Assembly: GCA_934292805.1 (NCBI GenBank)
Contig: CAKQXQ010000073.1
Location: 1 to 7,459, forward strand
Origin: an uncultured Roseburia sp.
GTDB lineage: Bacteria > Bacillota > Clostridia > Lachnospirales > Lachnospiraceae
DNA length: 7,459 nt
Direction of reading: 5' to 3'
Part shown: positions 6,368 to 7,459 of the stretch, one piece after another
Position numbering within the stretch: position 1 is the first letter of the stretch
How the letters are laid out: each line of letters begins with the position of its first letter
Translations under genes and position numbers: made by a program
The notes under the pieces: generated by a model
The model's database searches: none
What the model saw: the letters and a program-made list of their open reading frames with translations, nothing else
What the model was told of the DNA's origin: nothing

Positions 6368-7318
6368 TTAGTATATATAGTAAGAAAGACTAATATATCC
6401 CACACCAAAGCTTTTATCCGCATCAAAATTCAGATATTTCGTACATTCTTTATTATTATAATAATAACTGCTGTAATCGTCGGAATGATATTTGTCATCG
6501 GCATCGCCCATCAGTTTAACAGCGTCTCGTTCGCTCATCCCTATAGAGATGCCTCCGTAAATATCCATGTTTGGATAAGACGTTCCCGCACCAAAAAGAT
6601 CGTACGCAAAGGAATAGATCTCGCAATCCTTAATATCTTTTACGACGTCACTGTCATTTACGAATCCAACACCGATCCATAATCCCTCATAATCCGGGTT
6701 TTTTAATATAACTGACAGACTGTCGGTCTGATGCGGATTTAAAACGTAACCATCCGCATAGTCATACTCTGCAGTATTAAAAGTCCATCCATTTTCCTCT
6801 AACTCTCTGTAAGAAAACGGTAATGTATAATCGTGTCCGTCAAAATTAAAACTCATATTTTCCCAGGAATCTTCCGGCAGCAGATCAGAATCTGAACCTA
6901 AGCCGTCTATATCCGGCATAGCCGCAGACCAGTCGGCGGATTCATCTTGCGATGGTAATTGTGCTTCTTCACGGAACTGTGAAAGCAGATAAGGGTCTGT
7001 AAATATGGAAAGAAAAACAGCACCGCCTGCAATAAATAAAATCGTTGAAATAACCGTTATGATGACCATCCAGATCAGCTGTGCTCTGGCCCAGTTTTTA
7101 CGGATTGCATCTTTTGGATTACTGCCCACAGCCCATATAATAAGCATGATCAGATTGACAACCGGGATCGCACAGAGCAAAAATGTAAGAAGCCATCTTC
7201 CGATATTCATATCAGAAGACTCCTTCTCTTCATATCTGCCGGTATCTGTCTGATATTGATAAGGTTTTCCATTGTAATAAGTTTGATAGCTGTCTTTATC
7301 ATAATAATTATCGTTCAT
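6368..7318 (-). CDS. Uncharacterised two-span membrane protein with acidic C-terminal domain
   Basis: I cannot assign a function to this 316-residue protein. A tyrosine-rich, hydrophilic N-terminal tail (1-38) precedes two membrane spans (about 39-64 and 80-106). The loop between them, NPKDAIRKNWARAQ, is basic and so probably cytoplasmic. That would place both the tail and the C-terminal domain outside. The span-loop-span pattern resembles one I associate with various uncharacterised Firmicute membrane proteins. The rest is strongly acidic. A linker (about 107-155) leads to a globular region beginning FNFDGHDYTLP, with two cysteines (DCEIY and KECTK). The ISIGMSERDAVKLMGDAD segment resembles the SmpA/OmlA (BamE-like) motif of extracytoplasmic domains. 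The C-terminus is again tyrosine-rich. The ATG follows AAGGAG (7330-7325). The gene stands 80 bases before the YhgE/Pip set, so an envelope-related partnership is possible but not shown. Confidence 0.88.
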   Translation of the reverse strand: MNDNYYDKDSYQTYYNGKPYQYQTDTGRYEEKESSDMNIGRWLLTFLLCAIPVVNLIMLIIWAVGSNPKDAIRKNWARAQLIWMVIITVISTILFIAGGAVFLSIFTDPYLLSQFREEAQLPSQDESADWSAAMPDIDGLGSDSDLLPEDSWENMSFNFDGHDYTLPFSYRELEENGWTFNTAEYDYADGYVLNPHQTDSLSVILKNPDYEGLWIGVGFVNDSDVVKDIKDCEIYSFAYDLFGAGTSYPNMDIYGGISIGMSERDAVKLMGDADDKYHSDDYSSYYYNNKECTKYLNFDADKSFGVGYISLSYYIY

Positions 7319-7352
7319 AAAACTCTCCTTCTGCCGGTTAATTTAAACAAAA

Positions 7353-7380
7353 TTTATAAATCACTTTGAGTTTACCACAA
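7353..7380 (-). promoter_or_regulatory. Possible promoter of the 316-residue gene
   Basis: TTGTGG (7380-7375), a 16-base spacer and TATAAA (7358-7353) lie about 35-60 bases before the ATG. The -35 is weak. It is the best candidate in the gap and lies just after the preceding terminator, where a new promoter would be expected. Confidence 0.45.
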
Positions 7381-7392
7381 TAATAGATAATT

Positions 7393-7438
7393 TACAAAAC
7401 AATAAAAATGAGCCAAGGGAAAAACCCCTGGCCCATTT
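7393..7438 (-). terminator. Intrinsic terminator of a gene beyond the right edge
   Basis: On the minus strand AAATGGGCCAGGGG (7438-7425) pairs with CCCTTGGCTCATTT (7419-7406) around a 5-T loop. This is a 14-bp stem with two G-U wobbles. The tail is then TTATTGTTTTG, T-rich. Read on the plus strand the wobbles become A-C mismatches, so the element is directional and ends a minus-strand gene whose coding part is outside the window. Confidence 0.85.
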
Positions 7439-7459
7439 GAATTGTCAAAAAATTTAATT

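Noticed and set aside
6356..6682. Hydrophobic 108-codon frame on the plus strand
   Set aside because: Its hydrophobic look comes from the complement of Asp/Tyr/Asn codons in the 316-residue gene; there is no Shine-Dalgarno or promoter.
1..7459. Mobile element, CRISPR array, tRNA or rRNA
   Set aside because: No transposase or integrase, no regularly spaced repeats, no terminal inverted repeats and no tRNA-like cloverleaf were seen.

Overview
The window looks like chromosomal DNA from a low-to-moderate GC Firmicute, most likely a Clostridia/Lachnospiraceae gut-type anaerobe. This rests on strong AAGGAGG ribosome-binding sites, TTGACA/TATAAT-like promoters, a T-box leader, and paired YhgE/Pip membrane proteins. 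The taxonomic call is inference; no rRNA or other marker gene is present. Every convincing gene is on the minus strand, so transcription runs from the right edge to the left edge.

Right to left: an intrinsic terminator near 7400-7438 closes a gene lying beyond the right edge. A weak promoter then precedes an uncharacterised two-pass membrane protein with a large acidic, tyrosine-rich C-terminal domain (6368-7318). After 80 bases comes a tight three-gene set. It consists of a 706-residue YhgE/Pip protein (4167-6287), a 115-residue double-membrane-span protein (3807-4154) and a second, shorter YhgE/Pip protein of 583 residues (2059-3810). The 115-residue gene takes its Shine-Dalgarno from the stop codon of the gene before it (TAAGGAGG) and overlaps the gene after it by ATGA, so the three are probably translationally coupled. 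No clear intrinsic terminator follows the set.

A 180-base AT-rich gap carries a near-consensus sigma-A promoter for ilvN-ilvC. These encode the acetolactate synthase regulatory subunit and ketol-acid reductoisomerase, which serve the shared valine/leucine/isoleucine pathway. A 16-bp-stem terminator ends this operon. Its U-rich tail runs almost directly into an extended -10 promoter that starts a T-box riboswitch leader (about 240 to beyond base 1). The T-box specifier reads CUC (leucine) and its UGGU bulge matches a tRNA with discriminator A. The controlled gene lies off the left edge and is expected to concern leucine: biosynthesis, charging or transport.

Functionally there are two themes. 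One is branched-chain amino acid synthesis, with ilvNC on its own promoter and a separately controlled leucine-responsive unit downstream. The other is an envelope module of two ABC-2-permease-like YhgE/Pip proteins with a small membrane partner and perhaps the 316-residue protein. That module has no recognisable ATPase or regulator in the window and is the best candidate for an undescribed system here.
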